Shown in pieces: positions 24,641 to 33,029 of a DNA stretch of 64,000 bases (positions are counted from its first letter, which is position 1; every line of letters begins with the position of its first letter). Source of the stretch: Anaerolineales bacterium UBA2395 (GTDB lineage Bacteria; Chloroflexota; Anaerolineae; Anaerolineales; Villigracilaceae); contig DDSH01000006.1 of the NCBI GenBank assembly GCA_002343775.1, positions 195,984-259,983 of the forward strand, read 5' to 3'. A model generated the notes under the pieces. That model saw only the letters and a program-made list of their open reading frames with translations, was not told the DNA's origin and searched no databases. The position numbers and the translations under genes were made by a program.

Positions 24641-25870
24641 ATGCATATCACGATACTTGCCCTTGGTTCGCGTGGCGACATTCAGCCCTATGCTGCGCTT
24701 GGCAATGGGCTGAAATCTGCGGGGCACCAAGTCCGCTTTATTACGTTTGAGAGTTTTGCTTCCTTGATTGCTGAACTGGATTTGGGTTTTCATCCCATCC
24801 CAGGTGATGCGCAGGCAGTGGTTGCGGATGGCGGGACAAATATGTTGGGGTTGGTGCGTTCTTTTACCAGTCTCGCAAAAGAATACACGCGGAGCCTTTC
24901 CGATCCGCATTTGGGGGAAACCGACCTCCTCATCAATCAACTGCCCGGCGGTTTGTATGGATTTGACCTGGCGGAAAAATACAACCTGCCGATGATGCTG
25001 GCATCTGTCATACCATTGGCCCGCACAAGCACGATGCCGTTGATGGGGTTCCCTAATCTGCCTCTGTCCAGGTACAACCGACTGACCTATTCTGTGGGGG
25101 AGAAGATTCTATGGCAAATGTTTCGTTCTGTGATCAATGAGTGGCGGACTCAAACGCTGAAACTTCCACCTCTGCCTTTTAAAGGATACTTTGACCAACT
25201 CGGAACGCAGAAATTCCCGATCCTGAATGGATTCAGTGAACACGTCGTGCCACGTCCCGCCGATTGGAACGAGCATATTCACATCACGGGCTATTGGTTT
25301 GCTGAAGAGAAACACTGGGATCCACCAACAGACCTGTTGCATTTCTTGGATGCTGGCAAGCCCCCGGTGTTCATTGGATTTGGAAGTATGCCGGTCAAGA
25401 ATCCGCGTCGGACGACGGAAATTGTTTTGGGAGCCCTGAAGCGAAGCGGGCAGCGCGGCATTCTCCACTCAGGCTGGGGAGGGCTCGGAGAGATATCCCT
25501 ACCCGATACCGTTTTTAAAATCGGCTACGCTCCATATGACTGGCTCTTTCCTCGTATGTCCATGATCTTTCATCATGGTGGTTCTGGCACGACAGCCTAT
25601 GCACTCCGTTCAGGCGTGCCTTCCTGTACAATCCCATTTTTGTTCGATCAATACTATTGGGGCAAACGGAGTGCGGATTTGGGTGTTGGACCTCAACCCA
25701 TACCATTCATCAAATTAACTGTTGAAAAACTTAATCGGTCAATTCAGGCAGGAACTTACACCTCTGAGGTTCAACAAAGCGCTACCGATCTCGGGAATAA
25801 GATTAGAGTAGAAAATGGGATTCACACCGCGATAAACTTGATTGAAATGCTATGGAGAACTTGGCAATAA
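24641..25870 (+). CDS. UGT-type glycosyltransferase (GT1/GT28 fold)
   Basis: 409 residues. The N-terminal signature LALGSRGDIQPYAALGNGL and the C-terminal donor-binding region FHHGGSGTTAYALRSGVPS with PFLFDQYYWGKR are those of sterol/macrolide glucosyltransferases. Motif VFIGFGSMPVKNP marks the second domain. No signal peptide or membrane helix. It should transfer a sugar from an NDP-sugar to a hydrophobic small molecule. Starts 10 bp after the kinase-like gene and is presumably co-transcribed with it. Acceptor unknown. Confidence 0.88.
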   Translation: MHITILALGSRGDIQPYAALGNGLKSAGHQVRFITFESFASLIAELDLGFHPIPGDAQAVVADGGTNMLGLVRSFTSLAKEYTRSLSDPHLGETDLLINQLPGGLYGFDLAEKYNLPMMLASVIPLARTSTMPLMGFPNLPLSRYNRLTYSVGEKILWQMFRSVINEWRTQTLKLPPLPFKGYFDQLGTQKFPILNGFSEHVVPRPADWNEHIHITGYWFAEEKHWDPPTDLLHFLDAGKPPVFIGFGSMPVKNPRRTTEIVLGALKRSGQRGILHSGWGGLGEISLPDTVFKIGYAPYDWLFPRMSMIFHHGGSGTTAYALRSGVPSCTIPFLFDQYYWGKRSADLGVGPQPIPFIKLTVEKLNRSIQAGTYTSEVQQSATDLGNKIRVENGIHTAINLIEMLWRTWQ

Positions 25871-26122
25871 AATAAATAGGATCTACGCGATAGAAATATG
25901 AATAGCAGAAAACTTGAGCCGTTGGCATAAATAATCTAGACATGGACATAAAGGATGATTCAATCAATTACTCTCCCCGAGAAGACAGAAATTCATTTAG
26001 CTTCCCAGCCTTAATGAGGATACCCAATCCTGGCAAGTCGATTGCATCAAGTTTGTCTTTGCAGATCCATGCTCTGATCTATTTTGATGCGGCGCGGCAA
26101 ACTTGTGCAGCCTGAATGGACT
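25871..26122. other. Intergenic region without recognised gene
   Basis: About 250 bp between the glycosyltransferase and the dispersed element at 26123. No promoter or gene is clear. Confidence 0.3.
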
Positions 26123-26149
26123 GATTGTTTACGAGAATGTTTTAAATGA
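26123..26149 (+). repeat. GATTGTTT...GTTTTAAA element, copy 1
   Basis: Begins GATTGTTTACGAG and ends AATGTTTTAAATGA. Copies 2 (39988) and 3 (52538) agree at about 24 of 27 positions. Here it lies directly downstream of a frameshifted membrane-protein gene. Confidence 0.6.
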
Positions 26150-26159
26150 ATGAACACCG

Positions 26160-26421
26160 CTATACATTTGTTGTGGTTCGTATTTGAAAAATTAGTTGTA
26201 CCAGAATTACGATCCAAACCACCGGCTGAAAGATCATGGAAGGTGATGAATAGAAGCAGAAGCACGAGCGCATGAACGCCAAATGTGACAAGTGAAGAAA
26301 TGGTTGCAAAGCGGTGATTGATCCAAAGCAAAATGGCAGGGAAGAGTGCTAGTATCCCCATCGCAAAGCTGTAGACAGGTAGCCATGAAAGGACGTTATA
26401 CCCAGTATCCCAGCCTTGCAT
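26160..26421 (-). pseudogene. Small membrane protein with apparent frameshift
   Basis: The frame from ATG 26421 encodes MQGWDTGYNVLSWLPVYSFA and two more hydrophobic segments to HDLS near 26235. After this point the same frame becomes hydrophilic and runs on through the dispersed element. The next frame continues sensibly as MIFQPVVWIVILVQLIFQIR and stops at 26160. A one-base indel near 26235 is therefore likely. The joined product would have about 87 residues and three helices. No family recognised. Alternatively the two frames are separate small peptides. Confidence 0.5.
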
Positions 26422-26445
26422 GGCTTTTCCACCCGCATCTTTTAT

Positions 26446-27624
26446 TTACGCCAGTTCGTGTTTTTGCAAGCCATCCTGTGTGATCTGGAGAAGTTCTTTG
26501 ATCGGTTGCAGGATGGAGAGCGCGTAAAGCACAAACCCGATACCGTACAACACGCCTCGTGCGGGGACGAGAAAGATGCTTGTCCAGATGAAGACACTGC
26601 CTACACTGACAGCGGCAATGCTCAGCCAGGAACCGCCAAGTTGTGATTTCTCTTGCTTAAGGAAGTATTTGCGTGCAATGTATGGGACGAGAGCAATGCC
26701 AAATTGCAGCACCCAGCCATAAATCAAGGCTTGAGGCGCAGTCGATTCGATGGGCGGTCCTGCGGTGTATCCCAGCAGGATCAATGGCGCGATCAGCACG
26801 GGCAGCAAAATCCATGCGTAGGATGCGAGCAGATGCCAGCCGCCAGCACCATCCAAATGCCCACTGGCTTTGAGCGCGCGCGCCATCAACACCACCAGCC
26901 AAACCGTGGCGGAGATGTGCAGGATCAACCCTGAGACCGTCGGAGGCAAACTGCCGCCCAGCCACGGACCGATGACCAGACCAAGCGCACCGAGCGCCAT
27001 ACCCCAGAAGATGAATGAAACTTCTTTTGCGCTGCCAAGCGGACGACCCGTAACCATCGGAATGAAATCCACCAGCAAGCCTGCGAAGACCAGCGACATG
27101 AAGCCCCACGAGTTGGCATGGATGTGAACTTCGAGTGGTACTTGAATGTAAAGCGCTTCGCTCCAGTTCAGCCATAGGCCCGTGCCGACGATGATGCCGA
27201 CGAGCAAATAGAAGATACCCGTGATGTAAAACTTGAGGCTGGCAGGCGCATCTCCGCCGCGCACGTTCCAAAGTTGAAAGAGCAACAGGGTTGCTGCAAC
27301 GAAGACCAATGTACCGCCCGTAAAAATAAGCGGATGATTGACACTGGCGAAGCCTGCGATCAGTGAAACAAAGCCGCCATTGAGTGTCAGCCAAATATCC
27401 CAGCGCATGGCAGGACGCGGCTTTTTGGAAAGCGATGCGATCAGTAATGGCAACAAACCGAATACGACCTGCGAGATCAACCCCAGCGTAATGAAATGCA
27501 CGCGCACCCAACGCAGGGCGGGGAATGCGCCGATCAAATTCAGGCTGACGAACGAGGCATCTGCTGCCATGAAGAGCGCGATGAATGTGAAAAGCAACGT
27601 AGTGAGTAGATATGGAATTGGCAT
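26446..27624 (-). CDS. NnrS / haem-copper-oxidase subunit I-like membrane protein
   Basis: 392 residues with about 12 hydrophobic helices. Conserved His occur at positions expected for haem or metal binding in this superfamily: RVHFITLGL near residue 41, and EVHIHANSWGFMSLVFAGLL near 165, the latter like the H-x-H-x-N segment of cbb3-related proteins. It lacks the full set of six ligands of true oxidases. Related proteins act in nitric-oxide stress or respiration. The ATG overlaps the cupin stop (TAATG), and two Crp/Fnr genes lie upstream, so the context is respiratory or redox control. Confidence 0.7.
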   Translation of the reverse strand: MPIPYLLTTLLFTFIALFMAADASFVSLNLIGAFPALRWVRVHFITLGLISQVVFGLLPLLIASLSKKPRPAMRWDIWLTLNGGFVSLIAGFASVNHPLIFTGGTLVFVAATLLLFQLWNVRGGDAPASLKFYITGIFYLLVGIIVGTGLWLNWSEALYIQVPLEVHIHANSWGFMSLVFAGLLVDFIPMVTGRPLGSAKEVSFIFWGMALGALGLVIGPWLGGSLPPTVSGLILHISATVWLVVLMARALKASGHLDGAGGWHLLASYAWILLPVLIAPLILLGYTAGPPIESTAPQALIYGWVLQFGIALVPYIARKYFLKQEKSQLGGSWLSIAAVSVGSVFIWTSIFLVPARGVLYGIGFVLYALSILQPIKELLQITQDGLQKHELA

Positions 27625-27944
27625 TATTTTTCTCCTTTGGAACCTAAAAAGATGATGCGCGTTTTCGCATTCATGCCGCGTTTCGCACCGCTTGGCACAA
27701 CAACTGTCACACCAGGTTTGATGGCAAAACTTTCATCGTCCACCGTCATCAAGCCTTCGCCTTCAAGGAAGTGATACATCGCCGCTTCGCCAGGGTGAAC
27801 GGGAATTTGTCCGCCCGCTTCCAGCCCCACCACCAGCGACTTGAACTGCGGCGTGTCGATTAAAAACTGCGGCTTCGGTCCATCTGCCGCAAAGACCACT
27901 TTGGATTTTGTTTCTGCAAAATAAATTTGACTTGTCTCAGACAT
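27624..27944 (-). CDS. Small cupin-domain protein
   Basis: 106 residues forming one cupin barrel: GLEAGGQIPVHPGEAAMYHFLEGEGLMTV covers motif 1 and AIKPGVTVVVPSGAKRG motif 2. Motif 1 has one His in PVHPGE and one in MYHF; motif 2 lacks the usual His, so metal binding may be incomplete. Translationally coupled with the downstream membrane-protein gene. Such proteins often accompany anaerobic respiratory or stress genes. AAAGGAG is ahead of the ATG. Confidence 0.8.
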   Translation of the reverse strand: MSETSQIYFAETKSKVVFAADGPKPQFLIDTPQFKSLVVGLEAGGQIPVHPGEAAMYHFLEGEGLMTVDDESFAIKPGVTVVVPSGAKRGMNAKTRIIFLGSKGEK

Positions 27945-27993
27945 ATCTTCTCCTTTGATATGCCTGACTTTAATGGAAGTCCCCGCTTCATAC

Positions 27994-28015
27994 CCCGACT
28001 TTTGTCGGGTTTTTC
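27994..28015 (+). terminator. Plus-facing hairpin with T-run
   Basis: CCCGAC TTTT GTCGGG followed by TTTTTC on the plus strand. The genes on both sides are on the minus strand, so it would stop antisense transcripts; on the minus strand there is only the stem. Confidence 0.4.
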
Positions 28016-28025
28016 AACCCAAACG

Positions 28026-28709
28026 TTAATCTCCCCGAAGCATGGCTCGCTCCGCCAACCCCGCGCGGTCGAGGATGCGAATTTGCTGTTTGTCCATTTC
28101 GATCAGCCCTGCCTTGGTCAACTCGCGGATGACACGGCTGAGTACATCAGGCACGGTTCCCAAATGCGCGGCGAGTTCGGTCTGATTTGTCCAGCGGCGG
28201 CGTTCGATCACTTCATTTTCTGCGGAGTCTAAAAGCAACTTGGCAAAACGCGCTTCAACTGTTTTGAGTGAAAGGTCTGATGCAAGCATGACGAGATCAA
28301 TAATCTTATCTGCCATGTTACCGATGATCTGCAACGCCGTCTGCGGATATTTCATTACCACCCCTTCCAGCGCATGGCGCGGAAGCAGCCAAATGCCCGA
28401 CTCTTCCAACGCTACCGCGGTCACAGGGTTGGGACGTTTCGCCAGCACGCCGATCTCATTGAAGATCTCGCCCGCATCCAAAAAACGCAAGACTTGTTCG
28501 CGTCCATCAGGCGCAGTTCGCAGGGCTTTCAAAGAACCGTATTGCAGGTAATACAAATTGGACTCAGTGTCACCCTCCCAAAACACAACGGCATTTGGCG
28601 GAAATACCTTCCACACAGCGCTCTTCGCCAAAGCCGCAAGAGCCGCATGATTCAATCCATGCAGAAATTCGAAGGTTTGCAGGCGTTTAAGAAGAATATC
28701 AGTTTGCAT
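28026..28709 (-). CDS. Crp/Fnr-family transcriptional regulator
   Basis: About 227 residues from the ATG at 28709. Cyclic-nucleotide-binding-like barrel at 15-125 (VVFWEGDTESNLYYLQYGSLKAL), long dimerisation helix, and a C-terminal winged helix (NQTELAAHLGTVPDVLSRVIRELTKAGLIEM). The N-terminus has no Cys cluster like that of Fnr, so a direct FeS oxygen sensor is unlikely. Twenty-five bp after the second Crp/Fnr gene, so one operon. CRP-type boxes occur at 29481, 30353 and 30385. Confidence 0.9.
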   Translation of the reverse strand: MQTDILLKRLQTFEFLHGLNHAALAALAKSAVWKVFPPNAVVFWEGDTESNLYYLQYGSLKALRTAPDGREQVLRFLDAGEIFNEIGVLAKRPNPVTAVALEESGIWLLPRHALEGVVMKYPQTALQIIGNMADKIIDLVMLASDLSLKTVEARFAKLLLDSAENEVIERRRWTNQTELAAHLGTVPDVLSRVIRELTKAGLIEMDKQQIRILDRAGLAERAMLRGD

Positions 28710-28734
28710 TATGGATACTTTCAAATAGGGGATG

Positions 28735-29397
28735 TTATTGGGCGTATTCTTCCAATAGGCTTCGGTTTAGAAACATAAATTCTGTGCGGTTGATTTGTAT
28801 CGCACCCTGCTCTGCGAAACGATATAAAATGCGGCAGACAATTTCGCGCGTGGTGCCGACATGGGACGCCATCTCATCCAGCGTCAAGTGACGGGGGACA
28901 ACATCCTGCCCAGATGGAAATTGCTCGAGCAACAGACGTGCCACCCGGCTGGTCAACGGCTGGAACGCCAATTTCTCCACGATCTCACTGACGAATTGCA
29001 CGCGCTGGATCACAAGGCGGGTCAATTCCCACGATAACCGCCCGTTCTCCAAAATGAGTGGCATGAGTTCGTCGCGTGACCAAAGCAATAATTCACATTC
29101 GTCGGATGCCTTGAGTGCGGCGGGCATGGGGGTGTTCTCGATGAAAAAAGCCAAGCCCCAAAAAATCTCCCCCTCCCCAAATGTTGCCAGTGTGAGACTG
29201 CGTCCCTCCGGCGACTCTTTGATGGCAGTCACCTGTCCTTTGCGGATAAAAAACAGGTTGGACCATATATCTCCATTGTGGGCAATCCACTCACCGCTTG
29301 GGAATTGGCGAACCTGTGCGCAGTCGGATAGTTTTTGCAGAGCGGTCTTATCCAGATGGGAAAAGACCTGGTTTTGGGCGAGCGAGTTTCTGCTCAT
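28735..29397 (-). CDS. Crp/Fnr-family transcriptional regulator (second paralogue)
   Basis: 220 residues. Effector barrel at about 15-125 (WIAHNGDIWSNLFFIRKGQVTAI, EGRSLTLATFGEGEIF), C-terminal recognition helix in MASHVGTTREIVCRILYRFAEQG. The phosphate-binding residues of true cAMP receptors are not clearly preserved; haem-binding (DNR-type) or other ligands are possible. Divergent from the membrane-protein gene at 29513, with a perfect CRP-type palindrome in the intergenic region. Confidence 0.9.
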   Translation of the reverse strand: MSRNSLAQNQVFSHLDKTALQKLSDCAQVRQFPSGEWIAHNGDIWSNLFFIRKGQVTAIKESPEGRSLTLATFGEGEIFWGLAFFIENTPMPAALKASDECELLLWSRDELMPLILENGRLSWELTRLVIQRVQFVSEIVEKLAFQPLTSRVARLLLEQFPSGQDVVPRHLTLDEMASHVGTTREIVCRILYRFAEQGAIQINRTEFMFLNRSLLEEYAQ

Positions 29398-29480
29398 AAT
29401 TTCATCCTATCTTCTCTCATAGTACACGTTTTGAAATTCTACAGTGGATTTGCCTTAAGTCAAAGACTCTACCCTTGTTT

Positions 29481-29496
29481 TGTGATAGATTTCACA
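29481..29496. promoter_or_regulatory. CRP/Fnr-type box
   Basis: TGTGATAGATTTCACA matches TGTGA-N6-TCACA exactly. It lies 17 bp ahead of the membrane-protein start at 29513 and in the region shared with the divergent Crp/Fnr gene, and is thus suited to control both; its closeness to the start may mean repression of the plus-strand gene. Confidence 0.75.
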
Positions 29497-29512
29497 TAAA
29501 AGGAGCATAGAA

Positions 29513-30304
29513 ATGAAGAACAATTTCAAACTTGGTGCGGTTTTGTCTGTTCTTGGCATTATAGCGGGATTGCTGCTTTTCTATTTTCTTGCGAATACCT
29601 ATAACACGGTCATTGATATCCATGTTGGTGAAGGTCGGTCGGATGAAGGTAACACCGTGCGGATCGTGTATGCCGTGCTCGGCTGGTGGGGAACCGCAGC
29701 GGGCGCGCTTTGGGCTTCTGTATTGTATGGTTTCCTGAAAAGGGAAAACTGGGCATGGTTCTGGGGTGCCACGGCGGCGACCATCCAATTGCTGGCGGGC
29801 TTCTTTCCCATGATCCCCGCGCTGGATGGCGGTTTGCCTACTCCCACCCTCATCGTTTTTATACTCGCTGCGGTGTTGTGGTTTGGAATGTTGTTCATCG
29901 GCGGGATTCCCAAACGGATCATCACGCTCACTTTCATTGCCGGGCTGGCATACGTGCTGACCTTCATTGACGGAGTGGCGCCCATTTCAAAGTACCAGAC
30001 CTCACAAGGTTTTTGGAACGGAGTCTATGCCATTTCCCAACAGGTGAATTGGTGGGGCGCAGCAGCATGGGCGGTCTTTATCCTGGCAGTATTCAAACGC
30101 AAACCTTGGGCAATACCTGTAGGTATCTTTGCCGCATCCATGTCCATCATTGGCGGATACCCGATGGGTATCAACAACGTCTTTGAAGTTCAGCGGTTCT
30201 CGATGTTCCTGCCAGCGCCAATCATCAGCACCGGATTGCTGATCTATCTGTTACTGTCGTCCACACAGCGGATGTTCGAGGCATGGAATGCTGAAGAGAG
30301 GTAA
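29513..30304 (+). CDS. Polytopic membrane protein, function unknown
   Basis: 263 residues, seven or eight hydrophobic helices, many Trp residues near helix ends (LGWWGTAAGALWASVLYG, ENWAWFWGATAATIQ). No recognised catalytic motif. An AAAGGAG site lies ahead of the ATG. It is preceded by a perfect CRP-type box and followed by two further boxes before the next gene, so it belongs to the Crp/Fnr-controlled island. Family not recognised. Confidence 0.7.
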   Translation: MKNNFKLGAVLSVLGIIAGLLLFYFLANTYNTVIDIHVGEGRSDEGNTVRIVYAVLGWWGTAAGALWASVLYGFLKRENWAWFWGATAATIQLLAGFFPMIPALDGGLPTPTLIVFILAAVLWFGMLFIGGIPKRIITLTFIAGLAYVLTFIDGVAPISKYQTSQGFWNGVYAISQQVNWWGAAAWAVFILAVFKRKPWAIPVGIFAASMSIIGGYPMGINNVFEVQRFSMFLPAPIISTGLLIYLLLSSTQRMFEAWNAEER

Positions 30305-30352
30305 CCGCCCGCGCCGTTGGAGCAAGAGAGTGGTTTGTTCCGAAACGGGATG

Positions 30353-30368
30353 TGTGACTTTTGTTACA
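30353..30368. promoter_or_regulatory. CRP/Fnr-type box (distal)
   Basis: TGTGACTTTTGTTACA fits TGTGA-N6-TCACA with one mismatch. Centre-to-centre distance to the next box is 32 bp, about three helical turns. Confidence 0.55.
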
Positions 30369-30384
30369 TAAATTTCCCTTTTAT

Positions 30385-30400
30385 TGTGTAATAATTCACA
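30385..30400. promoter_or_regulatory. CRP/Fnr-type box (proximal)
   Basis: TGTGTAATAATTCACA fits TGTGA-N6-TCACA with one mismatch. It lies about 120 bp ahead of the 511-residue membrane-protein gene. An activator bound at both boxes could drive the four-gene unit 30519-33893. Confidence 0.6.
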
Positions 30401-30518
30401 AATAGAAGGGATTGAGTCCTATTGGTTTTGTTTTGGTTTGTAAAATGCCGCCGACCGCGGACGGTTGACAGGTTCTGTCAGCGGTCAGTGGTCGGCGGTT
30501 GCGTTTGGAGGCAAACCC

Positions 30519-32054
30519 ATGCAGTTTCTCAAAGAACGGTTCGATTATCTTTTCTGTTCCACGCGCGGGCTGACGCTGGTTGCCATTGCGGTGGTCTCGC
30601 TGATTACCGCCATCTTCGGCACGCTCTCTGGTCCGATGGTGGAATGGGGCGTCCGTGATCTTGTCGTACGGCTGTTGAAGATGGAGTTGGTCCCTGCCGC
30701 GCGCGAGGGGCGAATCATCATGCTGTATCACACCATCGCCATGACCATCGTCGCCATCGAGGTGTATTTCATCACCGAACTCGTCCCGATGAAGCAGCAC
30801 GAGCAGAAGATGATAAATGGCACGATCACCGTTGGTTATCTGATCTCAGTTATTTTCGGCATGGCATTTGCCTATTGGGGACGCAACTTCGCCTTTCATG
30901 GATTGTTTCTGCTTGGGCAGTCGCTGGTGTTCTTCGCGGGCATCTTGCTCGCCATTGCACTGGTTCCGTGGAAGAAGGAATACCGCTCGCCTGCGGATTC
31001 TCCCTACGCCCACACAAAAAACGGACTCGACCTGGAACGCGTCGCCTTCTTCGTAATGGCGGTTTCCACACTACTTTCCGCCGCCTTCGGGGCGGTCTCC
31101 GGCTCGTACTGGAGCAACGGACACGAGACCTTCCTCGCCGAAGACCTGATCCGTAACCCGTTCAAGACCTATCTGCAAAAAGCGATCATCGGTCACCTGC
31201 ACATCATGCTGACCCTGATCGCCATCGCCATCACGCTCATCGTCGGGCGCTGGCTGAAGTTCCAAGGCATCCTGCACCGTATCGCCATGCCGCTGATGAT
31301 CTCGGGAACGGTCATCATCACCGCAGGCGCGCTCTCGGTTGTCTGGGTGGAAGCGGCGCATACCATTATTTATGTCGGCTCGGTCTTCGTCATGCTGGCG
31401 GCATTGTTCTTCGTCATCTACTCGTGGGGCATGCTCATCCGCAAAGGCACGGCGGAAATCGAAAAACCAACGTTTTGGCAGAAGATCAAAGCCCTGCTCA
31501 GTGACCCGATCAAGTTCGGTCCGGGCTGGCAGATGGTCTTCATGAATTTCACAGTCAGCGGCGTGGGGATCTTCATGGCAGTCAAACTGACTGAGATCTT
31601 CCGTGTCTGGCCCCATCGTGAAGAGCGCATCATCCTGACGGGACACTGGCATATCCTCGCCAGCCTGATCGCCACCATCATCCTGTTCTACTTCGCCGAT
31701 CTTTCAGGGCTGAAAGGCAAAGCCCGTAAATGGTTCGGCTGGACGGTCATCATCATGTCCAACATTGCCTTCGCTTCCGTGACCATTTTCTCGATGAAGC
31801 GTCTATTTGTGACCGAAGCCGAACAGCAGAACGTTGTCAACTGGACGATGCTATTGACCGACATCGGTCTGGGGTTGGCGCTGGTCGTGCTGGCAGTTTT
31901 CATGGTCTGGCGTTTGCTCGACCTGTTCAAGGCAAAAGGCTGGTGGGTGCAGGAATACAAATCGGGGATCAAACGCAACGCGGAAGCCGAAATCGAGGAG
32001 CAGAAACGCAAACTCAAAGAACTCGAAGAGACTCTCAAGGAGGTGGAGAAATGA
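30519..32054 (+). CDS. Large His-rich membrane protein, possibly haem-binding (oxidase/NO-reductase-like context)
   Basis: 511 residues from the ATG with GGAGG ahead; about 12 hydrophobic helices and a charged C-terminal coiled coil (EAEIEEQKRKLKELEE). Two similar motifs, GHLHIMLTLIAI and GHWHILASLIAT, lie at helix starts and resemble the paired-His helix of haem-copper oxidases; further membrane His occur in MLYHTIAMT and WVEAAHTIIY. I cannot assign it to a named family. Downstream genes encode a SUMF1-domain lipoprotein (overlapping ATGA) and haem O synthase, which supports a haem protein. The presumed internal duplication is visible in the repeated GHxHI motif. Confidence 0.6.
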   Translation: MQFLKERFDYLFCSTRGLTLVAIAVVSLITAIFGTLSGPMVEWGVRDLVVRLLKMELVPAAREGRIIMLYHTIAMTIVAIEVYFITELVPMKQHEQKMINGTITVGYLISVIFGMAFAYWGRNFAFHGLFLLGQSLVFFAGILLAIALVPWKKEYRSPADSPYAHTKNGLDLERVAFFVMAVSTLLSAAFGAVSGSYWSNGHETFLAEDLIRNPFKTYLQKAIIGHLHIMLTLIAIAITLIVGRWLKFQGILHRIAMPLMISGTVIITAGALSVVWVEAAHTIIYVGSVFVMLAALFFVIYSWGMLIRKGTAEIEKPTFWQKIKALLSDPIKFGPGWQMVFMNFTVSGVGIFMAVKLTEIFRVWPHREERIILTGHWHILASLIATIILFYFADLSGLKGKARKWFGWTVIIMSNIAFASVTIFSMKRLFVTEAEQQNVVNWTMLLTDIGLGLALVVLAVFMVWRLLDLFKAKGWWVQEYKSGIKRNAEAEIEEQKRKLKELEETLKEVEK

Positions 32055-33013
32055 AACGGAAATTCTTCATCCTGACCCTGCTCGCGTTGACCCTTGCCTC
32101 CTGTGCGCCCGCGCCGAGTGTCGCTGCCATCACGCCTCCCTACATTGACACGGGAATTGATCCCGAATCATGGGCTTTGATTCATGCTGGAAGTTTCCCC
32201 TACGGACAGCACGATCACATCACGGACGTGGATTACGATTACGAAATGATGGTCACAACCGTCACCAACGAACAGTATGCCCGCTTCCTGAACGAAGCGC
32301 TGGCGGCAGGCGCGATCCGTGTCGGTGAGGTGGAGGTCGAGGCTGGCGAGCAGGTTTGGGCGGAGATTGGGGCGTATGGTTTTTATCCGGGCGATCCCTA
32401 TGATGGGTACAAGCATGAGGAGGAGATCAAGCCCGGCGATAAACTCTTCTTCCCCACCGAAGCGGACGGCGTGCGCATCACGTTCGATGGTCAGACTTTT
32501 CGCGCGATCCAGGAATACAGCAACCATCCCGCCACAATGGTGACGTGGTTCGGTGCGAACGCCTATTGCGAGTACTATGACTGGCGGTTGCCGAGCGAGA
32601 TCGAATGGGAGAAAGCCGCGCGCGGCACGGAGTTGGTGAATGGGCGCGGCCTGCCCTTCCCCTGGGGCACGCACATCGAACGCAACAACGCCAACTATTA
32701 TTCGTCGTTCGACCTGTTCGTGAAGATGTTCGGCAAACTGGGCAACACCACGCCCGTCGGTTTTTACAACGGCAACACATACACCCTTGAAGATGGCAAT
32801 TACACCACACTGGATTCCGCCAGCCCCTACGGAATTTACGACATGGCTGGTAACGTCTGGCAGTGGACGGGTGATGACTATCCCAAACAGCATTATCGCC
32901 ACATGCGCGGCGGAAGTTTCTACTCGTACGAAGTGGACCTGCGCGTGTGGAAGTTCAACAGCGCGGGACCCCAGCACTACAGCCCGCAGGTTGGTTTCCG
33001 TTGTGCGCGGTAG
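32051..33013 (+). CDS. SUMF1/FGE-sulfatase-domain lipoprotein
   Basis: 320 residues; lipobox LASC (Cys18). The formylglycine-generating-enzyme fold is clear: TNEQYARFLNEA, ATMVTWFGANAYCEYYDWRLPSE in parts, SPYGIYDMAGNVWQWTGDD, HMRGGSFYS and the closing VGFRCAR. The pair of catalytic Cys needed for sulfatase activation is not evident (RVWKFNSAG where active forms have Cys), so it is more likely a structural or maturation protein. It overlaps the upstream membrane-protein gene by four bases and precedes haem O synthase. Probably a periplasmic partner of the membrane complex. Confidence 0.85.
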   Translation: MKRKFFILTLLALTLASCAPAPSVAAITPPYIDTGIDPESWALIHAGSFPYGQHDHITDVDYDYEMMVTTVTNEQYARFLNEALAAGAIRVGEVEVEAGEQVWAEIGAYGFYPGDPYDGYKHEEEIKPGDKLFFPTEADGVRITFDGQTFRAIQEYSNHPATMVTWFGANAYCEYYDWRLPSEIEWEKAARGTELVNGRGLPFPWGTHIERNNANYYSSFDLFVKMFGKLGNTTPVGFYNGNTYTLEDGNYTTLDSASPYGIYDMAGNVWQWTGDDYPKQHYRHMRGGSFYSYEVDLRVWKFNSAGPQHYSPQVGFRCAR

Positions 33014-33029
33014 CGAGTGAAAACAGGTT

